Numbered from the stretch's first letter, positions 24,226 through 32,470 are shown. The stretch is 47,925 bases of DNA from Oscillospiraceae bacterium (GCA_015064085.1 SVSX01000012.1:1-47925); one strand, 5' to 3'. Numbers and translations are program-made. Notes: generated by a model from the sequence alone, not told the origin.

Positions 24226-24477
24226 ATGGATCATATCGAATATACGCCTCAGGGGGTCTGCTCAAGAAAGATCGACATCGATGTTGAGGACGGAATAATT
24301 ACTAAGGTAAAATTTTCGGGAGGCTGCGCGGGTAACACTCAGGGCGTTGCAAGTCTGCTTGTCGGAATGACGGTCGACGACGCTATAGAGCGACTTTCAG
24401 GCATACGCTGCGGATTTAAATCCACATCCTGCCCCGATCAGCTTTCAAAGGCTCTTTTGAAATATAAAGGAAAATAA
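24226..24477 (+). CDS. TSCPD-domain protein (TIGR03905 family)
   Basis: 83 residues, the full family length. The chain is a single TSCPD domain, related to the C-terminal zinc-binding tail of class II ribonucleotide reductases, with GGCAGNTQGVASLLVGM, GIRCGFKSTSCPDQL and four cysteines. Function is unknown; metal binding is likely. AAGGA lies 6 bases before the ATG, and it follows the PheA-like gene by 15 bp, so it probably ends the permease-htpG operon. Confidence 0.85.
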   Translation: MDHIEYTPQGVCSRKIDIDVEDGIITKVKFSGGCAGNTQGVASLLVGMTVDDAIERLSGIRCGFKSTSCPDQLSKALLKYKGK

Positions 24478-24493
24478 AAATTTATTTTTTCTC

Positions 24494-24522
24494 TTGACAA
24501 AGGAGAAAATTTGTGGTATAAT
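24494..24522 (+). promoter_or_regulatory. consensus sigma-A promoter of the CorC leader
   Basis: TTGACA (24494-24499), 17 bp, TATAAT (24517-24522): a perfect consensus. Transcription should begin near 24529, more than 220 bases before the coding sequence. Confidence 0.9.
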
Positions 24523-24528
24523 ACTCGC

Positions 24529-24688
24529 ACTGCCTATGTGAGCAGCAAAATATATTTGTTTGAAAGGGTTCTGAAACCGTGGATAATTGCGACAGTACAG
24601 ACTGTACCGATCGATTATGCAATTTAATATATGAGAGAAGCATAACCTGCGCCTAAAAAACGTCAGGCTATGCTTTTTGCGTTTTTTT
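24529..24688 (+). ncRNA. structured leader or small RNA with attenuator-like layout
   Basis: About 160 bases from the predicted start to a terminator. Small hairpins are CTGC/GCAG near the 5' end, GGTT-ctga-AACC, and GTACAG-a-CTGTAC. Three mutually exclusive helices follow: AATTGC (24585-24590) with GCAATT (24619-24624); TTATGC (24615-24620) with GCATAA (24640-24645); and GCATA with TATGC of the terminator. That is anti-antiterminator, antiterminator and terminator in order, as in riboswitches and attenuators. It does not match the M-box, yybP-ykoY, T-box or 6S motifs as I know them. The downstream gene encodes a CorC/HlyC-type protein, so an ion signal is possible; this is inference. Confidence 0.55.
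24638..24688 (+). terminator. intrinsic terminator of the CorC leader
   Basis: AAGCATA, mismatch, CCTG pairs with CAGG, mismatch, TATGCTT (24638-24675), followed by a T-rich tract with a GCG interruption. It stands between a consensus promoter and the coding sequence, so it must be bypassed for expression. Confidence 0.75.
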
Positions 24689-24754
24689 ATCGGAATTATA
24701 TTGCAATAAACCCGCCTTTTCATCCCCCAAAAAACAACTTTATAAGAGGAGATT

Positions 24755-26104
24755 ATGGACTCAATACTATTTAGCTTACTTATTCAGATCATTCTTATCG
24801 CCCTTAACGCAGTGTTTGCCTGCGCCGAAATAGCACTTCTGAACGCAAACGAGATGAGGACAGCACAGCTCGCGCAGAAGAAGAACAAAAAAGCAATAAA
24901 GCTTCAGAAGCTTACCGAAACACCTGCAAAATTTCTCGCTACAATTCAGGTCGCTATCACCCTTTCGGGATTTCTCGGAAGTGCGTTCGCGGCTGAAAAC
25001 TTTGCGGGAGAGCTGGTTTCTCTGGTTAAAAAGCCCGGCTGGAGCATTCCCCTTGCGGACTCAACGCTCCACACAATAGCGGTAGTCCTCATTACACTTA
25101 TTCTCTCATATTTTACTCTCGTTTTCGGAGAGCTCGTTCCCAAAAGACTGGCGATGAAGAAGGCCGACAAGCTGGCGCTTGCGCTTGTTTCTCTCGTTTC
25201 CTTCATCTCACGCGTATTCGCTCCTGTCGTATGGCTTCTTACTGTTTCAACAAACGCCATTCTTCGCCTCTTCGGGATCAATCCCGATGAAGAGGATGAG
25301 GAGGTCACCGAGGAGGAGATCCGACTTATGGTAGACGCGGGAAGCGAAAAGGGTGCTATCGAGGAGGAAGAAAAGGAAATAATCCAAAACGTATTCGAAT
25401 TCAACGATACTACCGCGGGAGAGATCGCAACCCACCGCACAGATATAGCAATGCTCTGTGCCGAGGACGACATTTCCGAATGGAAGGAAACGATCAACGG
25501 AAATCGCCACACCTTCTTCCCTATCTACAGCGAAACGATAGATAACATCATCGGTGTCCTTAACGCCAAGGATTATTTCAGACTTGAAGAAAAAACTGCC
25601 GAAAGTGTTATGGAAAATGCAGTAAAGCCTCCCTATTTCGTTCCCGAGACCGTTGCGGCTGACGTTCTGCTTAAAAATATGAGACTTCGTAAGGAGTATT
25701 TCGCTATCGTCATGGACGAATATGGCGGAACGAACGGTATTATTACACTTACCGACCTTATTGGCTGTATCCTCGGAGACATCGAGTATGCCGATGATGA
25801 AGCTGATGCCGCTCCCACACCCGAAATAGAACAGCTTGACGAGGATACCTTTGCGGTGTCGGGTCTGGTAACGGTTGAGGACTTTGAAAAGGCAATGGGC
25901 GAGGAGCTTATCGACCACGATTGCGACACGATCAGCGGTTATATTCTCAGTGTTATAGGATCGATCCCCGATGACGGAACTACCCTCAACACAGAAAATG
26001 AGCTCTTCTACATAGATGTGACCGAGGTCAAGGACCACAGGATCGAAAAAGCTATAATAAAAAGAAAGCCCCGTCCCGAAAAAGAGGACGAGGAAGACGA
26101 ATAA
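24755..26104 (+). CDS. CorC/HlyC-type membrane protein (DUF21 - CBS pair - CorC_HlyC)
   Basis: 449 residues. The N-terminal DUF21 domain (residues about 1-190) has three to four transmembrane segments and ends with an acidic stretch (NPDEEDEEVTEEEIRLMV). Two CBS repeats follow, at about 205-330, including EYFAIVMDEYGGTNGIITL, and the C-terminal CorC_HlyC domain covers about 350-435. The family is related to eukaryotic CNNM and bacterial MpfA/CorB proteins and is linked to Mg2+ export; the older name hemolysin is not meaningful here. GAGGAG sits 3 bases before the ATG. It has its own consensus promoter and a structured leader, and the following 255-bp repeat provides a terminator-like hairpin. 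Confidence 0.88.
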   Translation: MDSILFSLLIQIILIALNAVFACAEIALLNANEMRTAQLAQKKNKKAIKLQKLTETPAKFLATIQVAITLSGFLGSAFAAENFAGELVSLVKKPGWSIPLADSTLHTIAVVLITLILSYFTLVFGELVPKRLAMKKADKLALALVSLVSFISRVFAPVVWLLTVSTNAILRLFGINPDEEDEEVTEEEIRLMVDAGSEKGAIEEEEKEIIQNVFEFNDTTAGEIATHRTDIAMLCAEDDISEWKETINGNRHTFFPIYSETIDNIIGVLNAKDYFRLEEKTAESVMENAVKPPYFVPETVAADVLLKNMRLRKEYFAIVMDEYGGTNGIITLTDLIGCILGDIEYADDEADAAPTPEIEQLDEDTFAVSGLVTVEDFEKAMGEELIDHDCDTISGYILSVIGSIPDDGTTLNTENELFYIDVTEVKDHRIEKAIIKRKPRPEKEDEEDE

Positions 26105-26112
26105 AATATCAA

Positions 26113-26366
26113 GGGGCTGTCACATTTGGCAAGACCGAAAAAGTCCGAGAATAAATAAAAGAATCCCGTTTACGCATAAAAACGCAAATGAGACAGTAAT
26201 AGGTTGAATTTCTTCGAAATTCTTCATCTTTATGGACTTTTTCTACCGCCGTTTTCGGGGCTCGACGTACGCTTGTACGCCTCACGCCCCGAAGAACGAC
26301 GCTTCTTGCTCAAATCTGACTATCCCCTAACAGAGGCTGTCTCAAATTTGCATTTGAGACAGCCTC
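26113..26366 (+). repeat. 255-bp MITE-like element, copy A
   Basis: Nearly identical (over 90% by eye) to the reverse complement of 38142-38397. The outer ends GGGGCTGTCACATTTGG and the complement of TTTGAGACAGCCTC form imperfect terminal inverted repeats. Inside are several hairpins: GAATTTC-ttc-GAAATTC, CGGGGC...GCCCCG enclosing CGTAC-gctt-GTACG, AAGAA...TTCTT, and a perfect 15-bp stem at the right end followed by TTTTT. It fills the convergent gap between the CorC-type gene (stop 26104) and the zinc-ribbon gene (stop 26373). No coding capacity. Confidence 0.85.
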
Positions 26367-26372
26367 TTTTTG

Positions 26373-26813
26373 TTATAACAGTGACGCGATAAAAGCTATT
26401 ATTATTATCATAGAATAAAAAGCCCAGAATGCGGTAAATGAAATGCTGACAGCAAGCGCCGCTGTACCTATTCCCTTTCCCGCGGATGCGCGTCCCTCGG
26501 TCTCTCCGAATTTCTCGACGTATTCCTTAAGTGTCTTTTTGGATATAACGGAAAAGATTATTCCCAAAAAGGACAGACAGGAAAGACCGAACGCAAGCCC
26601 CATGATCGCGAAGGTCAGTATCTTACCGCCGAGACCGTCTCTTTCCGCCTCAAGAGTCGGATCAAGCGACAGTGTCTCAGCCTTATCGGCGGGTATATCA
26701 GCCTCAAATTCAAGTGTCTTCTGAGGCTCTACATCTTCATTGCATATCTTTCCGCACTTCGGGCAGAATTTTCCGCCATCGGGAATTTCATTTCCACAAT
26801 ACTTACAGAACAT
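26373..26813 (-). CDS. zinc-ribbon membrane protein (DUF4190-like)
   Basis: 146 residues. Residues 3-20 form a zinc ribbon with Cys3, Cys6, Cys17 and Cys20 (MFCKYCGNEIPDGGKFCPKC). An acidic linker of about 40 residues follows, then two hydrophobic segments near 64-90 and 115-144. This layout is common for small membrane sensors or scaffold proteins in Bacillota; the function is unknown. Its start overlaps the alpha/beta hydrolase gene by 11 bp, making it the last gene of the six-gene lipid operon. The stop lies 7 bases from the terminal hairpin of the 255-bp element. Confidence 0.7.
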   Translation of the reverse strand: MFCKYCGNEIPDGGKFCPKCGKICNEDVEPQKTLEFEADIPADKAETLSLDPTLEAERDGLGGKILTFAIMGLAFGLSCLSFLGIIFSVISKKTLKEYVEKFGETEGRASAGKGIGTAALAVSISFTAFWAFYSMIIIIAFIASLL

Positions 26814-27804
26814 TTTGATTCTCCTTCTCTGCTATAATTTCTCTGTCAAGACGGTGCAAGAAATTCTCAATTGCTCCGTCGTATCTTTCGGTGTCTGTGA
26901 TCCTCAGCATCGAGTGTCTTCCGTGCTCAAACCACACGATCTCCTTCTCCTCAGAGCCCGCAAGCTCAAAGAGCTTTTCGGCAAACTCGGGGGTAGAATA
27001 AAGATCCTCTCTGCTGTGAAGCATAAGCAGAGGCGCATTCAGCCTCTCTATCACATCTATAGGTCCTCGGTCCATAGTGTGGCCTGTATAATGCTTCATC
27101 CACATATTTATGAGGTCATAGAGGATAAACACAGGCTTTTTCTTTTCGATAAGATGATTTTTCATCGATTCCCCGAAATTCGGGAACATTCCCTCGGTCA
27201 CAATACCCTTGAGGCTCTCGGGAGCGTTTTCCGACGTGATCGCCAGCATTCCCGCCGCCGCTCCTATGCAGATGCCGTGGAAGACCACAAAATGAATATT
27301 ATATTCTTCCTTAAGAAAATCCACCCAAGCGATAGCGTCACCGCTCTCCTCAAAGCCTACGGTATTGAATTCTCCGTCGCTGAGTCCGTGTCCGCGAGGG
27401 TCGAGGACGAGAACGTTATAACCGTTTTTCGCATATGGGATCGCAAAATAATATCCGTATCTCAGGCTCTCTGTCCTTCCCGAAAGAATGACAACGCATC
27501 TCTCATTTCCGAAATCGTAGTATTCTCCGTAAAGATTGAGACCCTTATTGACTATATGTACGTCCTTTTTAAAGCCGATATTCTCATCGCTCCATCTGAC
27601 TCCCGCCTCGTACATCGGCTTCTGCTCGGGATCGATATCCTTCGGCATCTCTCTGCTCCACTGATCCTTGCTCCTTCTTCTGAGAGTACAGTTATAAACA
27701 CAATAAGATGCCACAAGGTAGGAGATCGCCCACATAAGGAGACCCGAGCCCACAAGTATCCCCACTGTAATGAGAAATATGGGGTGAGTTATTATTCCTA
27801 TCAT
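26803..27804 (-). CDS. membrane-anchored alpha/beta hydrolase with a Cys nucleophile elbow
   Basis: 333 residues. One N-terminal transmembrane segment (about 5-35) anchors an alpha/beta hydrolase domain. The oxyanion strand VLVLDPRGHGLSDG is typical. The nucleophile elbow reads FHGICIGAA, so Cys179 replaces the usual Ser; Asp267 (HSREDLY) and His297 (EHGRHSML) complete a triad. Cys nucleophiles occur in dienelactone hydrolase and some acyl-transfer enzymes, and Ser is the rule in this subfamily. It overlaps the acyltransferase gene by 4 bp (ATGA) and the zinc-ribbon gene by 11 bp. In this operon a lipid ester or thioester is the likely substrate; that is inference. Confidence 0.8.
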   Translation of the reverse strand: MIGIITHPIFLITVGILVGSGLLMWAISYLVASYCVYNCTLRRRSKDQWSREMPKDIDPEQKPMYEAGVRWSDENIGFKKDVHIVNKGLNLYGEYYDFGNERCVVILSGRTESLRYGYYFAIPYAKNGYNVLVLDPRGHGLSDGEFNTVGFEESGDAIAWVDFLKEEYNIHFVVFHGICIGAAAGMLAITSENAPESLKGIVTEGMFPNFGESMKNHLIEKKKPVFILYDLINMWMKHYTGHTMDRGPIDVIERLNAPLLMLHSREDLYSTPEFAEKLFELAGSEEKEIVWFEHGRHSMLRITDTERYDGAIENFLHRLDREIIAEKENQNVL

Positions 27805-28454
27805 TTTTTCCTGCCCCCCCTTTCATTTTTCAGCTCTTCAAGACGAGCGCGAAGCTCAAGCACCTTTCCGAAAACGTATTCGTTAGCTGCCTCAAGCTCC
27901 TGACGGCGAGGAGTTGGACGGTCCTCGGTAAAGAAGTGCGACACGTCGATCTCCTTTCCGATAATAACACTCGCCCTTTTGAAAAGGCCGTAATTTCCGT
28001 CGGTCACTATAGGAACGATCGGCGCTTTTGCTCTGTGCGCTATCACAAGGTAGCTTCGCTTGAATTCGTGGATATTGCCGTCGGGAGTGTTTCTTCCCTC
28101 GGGATAGATCTGCACAAGCTGTCCCTTCCGTATTACAGAGGCACATTCGTCCATAAAGCGCATATTCTTTGTCTCTCTGTTTGCCTGAACAGCTCCGAAA
28201 AATTTCATTCCTATGCGTACGATACGGTGTCTGAAGGGCACTTCGGAAGTGACCACATTCAGCTTCCTCGGAAAAACTATGAATGATGTTAAAACGTAGT
28301 CAAGGAAATTGAAATGATTGCTTATTATAAGCTTCCCGCCTTTATAAAGGTGGGTGCTTTTTTTGTCCTCATAATAGGTCCTCCGCTTAAAGAGCAGAAG
28401 CTGCGCGGGGTATCCCGTTACAAGTCCTAAAAGACGAAAAAATCCGTAGATCAT
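27801..28454 (-). CDS. PlsC-type lysophospholipid acyltransferase
   Basis: 217 residues from the ATG at 28454, which directly follows the stop of the transporter gene; a frame 18 codons longer runs back into that gene and lacks its own ribosome site. The H-x4-D motif is NHFNFLD (His47, Asp52) and the substrate-binding block is IYPEGRNT (Glu119-Gly120). A short hydrophobic N-terminus probably docks it to the membrane. The enzyme should transfer acyl groups to lysophospholipid or 1-acylglycerol-3-phosphate. Being coupled to FakA/FakB and an MFS_2 transporter suggests re-acylation of imported lysolipid or use of acyl-phosphate from FakA, rather than the housekeeping PlsC role. Confidence 0.85.
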   Translation of the reverse strand: MIYGFFRLLGLVTGYPAQLLLFKRRTYYEDKKSTHLYKGGKLIISNHFNFLDYVLTSFIVFPRKLNVVTSEVPFRHRIVRIGMKFFGAVQANRETKNMRFMDECASVIRKGQLVQIYPEGRNTPDGNIHEFKRSYLVIAHRAKAPIVPIVTDGNYGLFKRASVIIGKEIDVSHFFTEDRPTPRRQELEAANEYVFGKVLELRARLEELKNERGGRKK

Positions 28455-28455
28455 A

Positions 28456-29778
28456 TTATTTCGTCTCTTTTTCCCTGCCCATATAGGCAATCTCACCCGA
28501 AAAGGCAAAGGACATACAGAAGGCTGTCATACAGCATACCGCAACTATTATGGGAAGCAAAGATATCTTTGAATAATTCTTAAGGCAAACAAGTATAAAT
28601 CCCGTGGCAATTCCCGAAGCGATCCCCTCAAATACCCCCTGAACCGCAAAGAGCATTGATGCTATTCCCTTGCCGGAGCGCTCAAGCTCTCGCTGCGCAA
28701 GGTGGGTGGGTACAGTGTAGGTCACCGAGAAGAACGAGCCTATGGCAAAGGAAACAAAAATTCCACCGAGAATGGCGACCATTGTAAGAGCAAGCTTACT
28801 GAGACTGTCGGAGGTAACGTTGCAGATATACATCACGATCATTCCGATCGAGAAGATAGAAAGTATGTATCTATAGGCAAATCCCAAGCCCTTGCGCTTG
28901 ACTATGTGATTATAGAGTATGATAGTCAGCGGAACGGGGACAAAGGAAGACGCCATAACGACCGTCATATTGAGTCCTGTTGAAGAAAAGAGCTCGTTTA
29001 TTCCACCGAGGAAGAGCTGAAGTCCCACTGTCATCATAGACGAGGTGAACATCCAATATATAAATGGCTTGTTTTTGAACGCCGTCTTCATAGATTCTGA
29101 GAGAGTGAGAGTTCTTATGTTCTTCTCCCCGTCAGAGTCCTCCTTAAGGAGAAAGAGCGGTATAAGCATTGTCAGCGACAGAGGCAGGAAGATCAACGCA
29201 ACAATTCGAACGTTGATGCCGATGCTGACGAATACGGGAATAAGCGCAAATCCGAGAATAAAGTAGACTACATCACATACCGATTTGACATTTGAAAGAA
29301 ACACCGTGTCCTGCTCGGTCTCGCAGACCTCGGAGAATGTCGCGTAAAAGGTGAGCATCGTCAGAGTATAGCAGGAATAAAATACGCAGAGCATAACTCC
29401 AAACCAGATCGTGTTTACAATCGACTCACCCGAGGTTATAGGACAGAGGAAAAGCAGATACGACAAGACCATAGGAACAAATCCTATGACGATAGCGGTC
29501 TTTCTGCGCCCGAATTTGGTATTTAATCTGTCCGCAAAGGATGCGAGCGGAAGGTCAATAAGTCCGTCAAGCGCCTTTGCGAGGAATACGAGCACTGCCC
29601 AAATCCCCGCTACCACAAGATCCTTATTGAGATATGTCCATGACTCAACGTGCTCGTCAAATCCACCCACAAGGAGCGCGCTGCAAAGATAAGAGCCAAC
29701 TATCAGCGTCAGCATATTGACACCCATTCCCGAGCATCCGTAAAGCACGAGCTTCTTTTTGTCTGTTATTTTTTTCAT
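28456..29778 (-). CDS. MFS transporter of the GPH/MFS_2 family
   Basis: 440 residues, twelve predicted transmembrane segments. Family marks are an early KALDGLIDLPLASFADRL followed by NTKFGRRKTAIVIG between TM2 and TM3, the positions where GPH permeases carry their conserved Asp and the loop RxGRRR. MFS_2 includes sugar-cation symporters and also MFSD2A, the animal lysophosphatidylcholine carrier. The gene sits between fakA (13 bp upstream) and a lysophospholipid acyltransferase gene. The context favours a lipid-like cargo such as lysophospholipid over a sugar, but no residue proves this. GAGGGGG precedes the ATG. Confidence 0.8.
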   Translation of the reverse strand: MKKITDKKKLVLYGCSGMGVNMLTLIVGSYLCSALLVGGFDEHVESWTYLNKDLVVAGIWAVLVFLAKALDGLIDLPLASFADRLNTKFGRRKTAIVIGFVPMVLSYLLFLCPITSGESIVNTIWFGVMLCVFYSCYTLTMLTFYATFSEVCETEQDTVFLSNVKSVCDVVYFILGFALIPVFVSIGINVRIVALIFLPLSLTMLIPLFLLKEDSDGEKNIRTLTLSESMKTAFKNKPFIYWMFTSSMMTVGLQLFLGGINELFSSTGLNMTVVMASSFVPVPLTIILYNHIVKRKGLGFAYRYILSIFSIGMIVMYICNVTSDSLSKLALTMVAILGGIFVSFAIGSFFSVTYTVPTHLAQRELERSGKGIASMLFAVQGVFEGIASGIATGFILVCLKNYSKISLLPIIVAVCCMTAFCMSFAFSGEIAYMGREKETK

Positions 29779-29791
29779 TTCTTTTCCCCCT

Positions 29792-31429
29792 CTATTCGAA
29801 AATGAGTGTTATATCGTAGGCTGTCTCAGCGGTCGAAACAGCGGCAATCTCTATAAGCTCGTCAAGATCCCCGATCTTGTCCGAAATACTCGCTATATAT
29901 TCATCGGCAATATCCTTGCCATAGAAGATCGTTATCACGCCGCACTCGCGCCCTCTCAGCACACTTTTCACCGTGCTGACGGTAACGTTCTCAAGGGTGT
30001 CACCTACCTCGAGCACCTTTTTCTCAGACAGTGAGAAGAAATCATTCTTGGCAATATGTCGGCTTCCAAAGGTCGATTCCTTAACCGCGCGGTGTATCGA
30101 CACCTGACGGATATTAGATATGGTGTCGTTGGCAAGTGAGACAGCCTCTTCAATATCACGTCCGAAATCCATTACCGACAGCGTCGCGTAGCACTCCGCA
30201 AGCGAACGGCAATTAAGGACGGTAACTCCCGCGTTTTTATAAAGACTTCCCGCCTGCATTGAGGTAAGGATTGAGTTCGAGCTATTCGGAAAGACAAGTA
30301 TCTTTTTTGCCTTTGTCAGCTTAAAGGCGTCCATAAAATCCTGAGACGAAGGAGCTATATCGCTCATTATTACCACGTCAGCCCCCATTTCAAAGAGCTT
30401 TTGCTGCATCTCGGAATTTGTTGCCACGGCAACCACAGAAAATTCAGCATCCTCGGGATCGCTCGAATAGAGGAATTTTTGGCTTTCCTTTTTCTCCTTC
30501 TCCTTCTGCATATTCTGCACCGTCATATTGTCTATCTTTACCGTAAGGAACTCTCCGTAGCCCTGACAAAACTCAAAGAGCTTACCGAGGGAGGCGGTGT
30601 GAACGTGAAGCTTGAGCTTATCCTCCTCAACAGAAGCGACCACCGAGCCGCCCTTTGTTGAAAGCTCCTTTTTTAACCTGTCAAGATCAAGCTCGGACGG
30701 CTCAAACCTCAGCTGTATAAGTCCCTCAACGCAGTACCCGTAATCAAACACGGTATCCTTGTTGAAGAGCGAAAGATCGATATATTCCTTGACAGTGTCC
30801 TCTTTTTGAGCCTCTATGGGCTCACCTTGCAGATATTTTTGTACTCCCTCGAAGAAGCAGACTATTCCGCTTCCGCCGCTGTCTACCACGTTCGCCTTTT
30901 TAAGGACGGGCAGAAGGTTTGGGGTATTTTCAAGCGACACTCTCGCGGCAGAGAGATATACCTCCACAGCCTTGTCGATATCCGAAAGAGGCAGTGCCGC
31001 CGAAAGAGCGCGTGACGCATCCCCTGCGACGGTAAGCATCGTTCCCTCAACAGGTCTTGCCACCGATGCATAAGCATAGGCAACGCCCTTCTCAAGGGCT
31101 TCCGAGAAGAGTCTGCTGTCAGCCTCCTCCGCACCGAGGAACGCCTCTGATATGCCCTTGAAAAACTGTGATACGATAACACCCGAGTTTCCTCTCGCCC
31201 CAAAGACAGCCGAGGAGGCAAAGTGTCCCGAAAGCTCGGAGAGCGAGCCGCTCTTGTTCTTTACAGCCTCATATCCGTATCTCAGTGTCATCACCATATT
31301 AGTTCCCGTGTCTCCGTCGGGAACGGGAAAAACGTTGAGATCGTTCAGCTCACTTCTGTGGAGCTCAAGATTTTTTATTCCGCTGTTGAGCATTTCAACG
31401 TAGCGTGATCCGTTAATTTTTTCTAACAT
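29792..31429 (-). CDS. fakA: fatty acid kinase ATP-binding subunit FakA (DAK2 - YloV)
   Basis: 545 residues, the usual size. The N-terminal DAK2 domain has the metal/ATP loop NVFPVPDGDTGTNMVMTL (Asp38 and Asp40) and GARGNSGVIVSQFFKG, with ANVVDSGGSG closing the site. The central region and the C-terminal DegV-like EDD-type domain (about 300-545) follow. FakA phosphorylates fatty acids presented by FakB, giving acyl-phosphate for PlsX/PlsY. It is the second gene of the operon, 31 bp after fakB. Start by AAGG near the ATG. Confidence 0.88.
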   Translation of the reverse strand: MLEKINGSRYVEMLNSGIKNLELHRSELNDLNVFPVPDGDTGTNMVMTLRYGYEAVKNKSGSLSELSGHFASSAVFGARGNSGVIVSQFFKGISEAFLGAEEADSRLFSEALEKGVAYAYASVARPVEGTMLTVAGDASRALSAALPLSDIDKAVEVYLSAARVSLENTPNLLPVLKKANVVDSGGSGIVCFFEGVQKYLQGEPIEAQKEDTVKEYIDLSLFNKDTVFDYGYCVEGLIQLRFEPSELDLDRLKKELSTKGGSVVASVEEDKLKLHVHTASLGKLFEFCQGYGEFLTVKIDNMTVQNMQKEKEKKESQKFLYSSDPEDAEFSVVAVATNSEMQQKLFEMGADVVIMSDIAPSSQDFMDAFKLTKAKKILVFPNSSNSILTSMQAGSLYKNAGVTVLNCRSLAECYATLSVMDFGRDIEEAVSLANDTISNIRQVSIHRAVKESTFGSRHIAKNDFFSLSEKKVLEVGDTLENVTVSTVKSVLRGRECGVITIFYGKDIADEYIASISDKIGDLDELIEIAAVSTAETAYDITLIFE

Positions 31430-31459
31430 ACCTTACATCCTAAATTTTATTTCGAAGCT

Positions 31460-32392
31460 TCAGCTTTCGGAAAGAGCCAAGGTCAGCGCTTCCTTCTCCT
31501 TGACACAGTCCTCGGAAACAGGCTCTCCCATAAAATAAATACTTATCATACCGGGTCCGATATTCGTTCCGCAGCCCGAAAATACGTCGCTGACGAATAC
31601 CCTCTTGCATTTAAGTGTCGACTCCACCTTTTCCTTCAGCGCCATCGCGTATTTTTCCCTGTCACTGTGCATTATAAAAATGTACTGATCCTCGATATCG
31701 ACAGCCATACGCCCGGCGTACGCAACGGTGGCGTCAAGTGCCTTTTTCATTCCCTTTGCCTTGGCAAGAACCGTCACGTATCCATCGGTGTTAGAATCTC
31801 CCATAGGCTTTACTCCCACAAGATTTCCCATTATAGCCTTTCCGTTTGAGATCCTTCCGCGACGTGCGACAAACATAAGATCATCGATCGGACCCATCTG
31901 GTGTACTCTATGCTTATTTTCCTCAAGCCAAGCCACCACCTCGTCAAAGCTCTTTCCGTTATTTTTCATCTCGCAGGCATAAGCCACAAGTAAGCCGAAC
32001 GATCCCGACATTCTCATAGAGTCGAGGCAGTATATTTTCAGATCGGGGTACTCATGCTGCACTCTTTTTGCCGCGGACACGGAAATATTATATGTAGCGC
32101 TTATCTTTGAGGATATCGACATACTGAGAATATCAAAGCCCTTTTCCGCATAGTCCTTGAATATGCGGTAATATTCCTCGGGACTTGCGGTAGCGCTGCT
32201 TACGGTATTGCTTTTGCTTGAAAGAGTCTTATAAAACTCCTCTCTTGATATCTCGCTCCACTCAAGCTTGGTTCTAAGACTTCTGTCGTTTATATGAACG
32301 TATCCCTCTATGTAATCCTCAAGTCGGAAGTAGTCTCTGATCTCCCTTGAAAGGTCGCAGGTTACGTCTGGCAATATCACAAATTTATCCAT
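31460..32392 (-). CDS. fakB: DegV-family fatty-acid-binding protein (FakB)
   Basis: 310 residues from the ATG at 32392, where GGGAGG lies 5 bases upstream; the longer frame starts 8 codons earlier without a ribosome site. The DegV fold is clear: LPDVTCDL at the N-terminus, the lipid-headgroup loop around SSATASPEEYY, SMSISSKISATYNIS, and LDSMRMSGSFGLL. The protein extracts a fatty acid from the membrane and presents it to FakA. It is the first gene of the lipid operon with a sigma-A promoter of its own. Other fakB genes may exist elsewhere, as most Bacillota have several with different chain preferences. Confidence 0.85.
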   Translation of the reverse strand: MDKFVILPDVTCDLSREIRDYFRLEDYIEGYVHINDRSLRTKLEWSEISREEFYKTLSSKSNTVSSATASPEEYYRIFKDYAEKGFDILSMSISSKISATYNISVSAAKRVQHEYPDLKIYCLDSMRMSGSFGLLVAYACEMKNNGKSFDEVVAWLEENKHRVHQMGPIDDLMFVARRGRISNGKAIMGNLVGVKPMGDSNTDGYVTVLAKAKGMKKALDATVAYAGRMAVDIEDQYIFIMHSDREKYAMALKEKVESTLKCKRVFVSDVFSGCGTNIGPGMISIYFMGEPVSEDCVKEKEALTLALSES

Positions 32393-32441
32393 AAAATCCT
32401 CCCTATAAAAAGACATTTTTAAAAATCGAATATTCTGTTTT

Positions 32442-32470
32442 ATTATATCACAGGATCAAAAAAATTACAA
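32442..32470 (-). promoter_or_regulatory. sigma-A promoter of the fakB lipid operon
   Basis: On the minus strand: TTGTAA (32465-32470), 17 bp, TATAAT (32442-32447), about 50 bp before the fakB ATG. Confidence 0.75.

Noticed and set aside
24529-24688. 6S RNA or a known riboswitch
   Set aside because: The length is right for 6S, but no long central bubble or 5'-3' end pairing is evident; M-box, yybP-ykoY, T-box and FMN core motifs are absent by eye. An Rfam scan would decide.
24755-26104. hemolysin
   Set aside because: The HlyC name is inherited from early annotation; the DUF21-CBS-CorC layout points to ion transport and not cell lysis.
26204-26392. 62-codon frame inside the 255-bp element, and its counterpart near 38281
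   Set aside because: The two copies do not keep the same frame and there is no ribosome site; the element is explained by inverted repeats and hairpins.
26740-27903. 387-codon open frame on the plus strand
   Set aside because: Antisense to the alpha/beta hydrolase, which carries intact catalytic motifs and overlapping operon neighbours.
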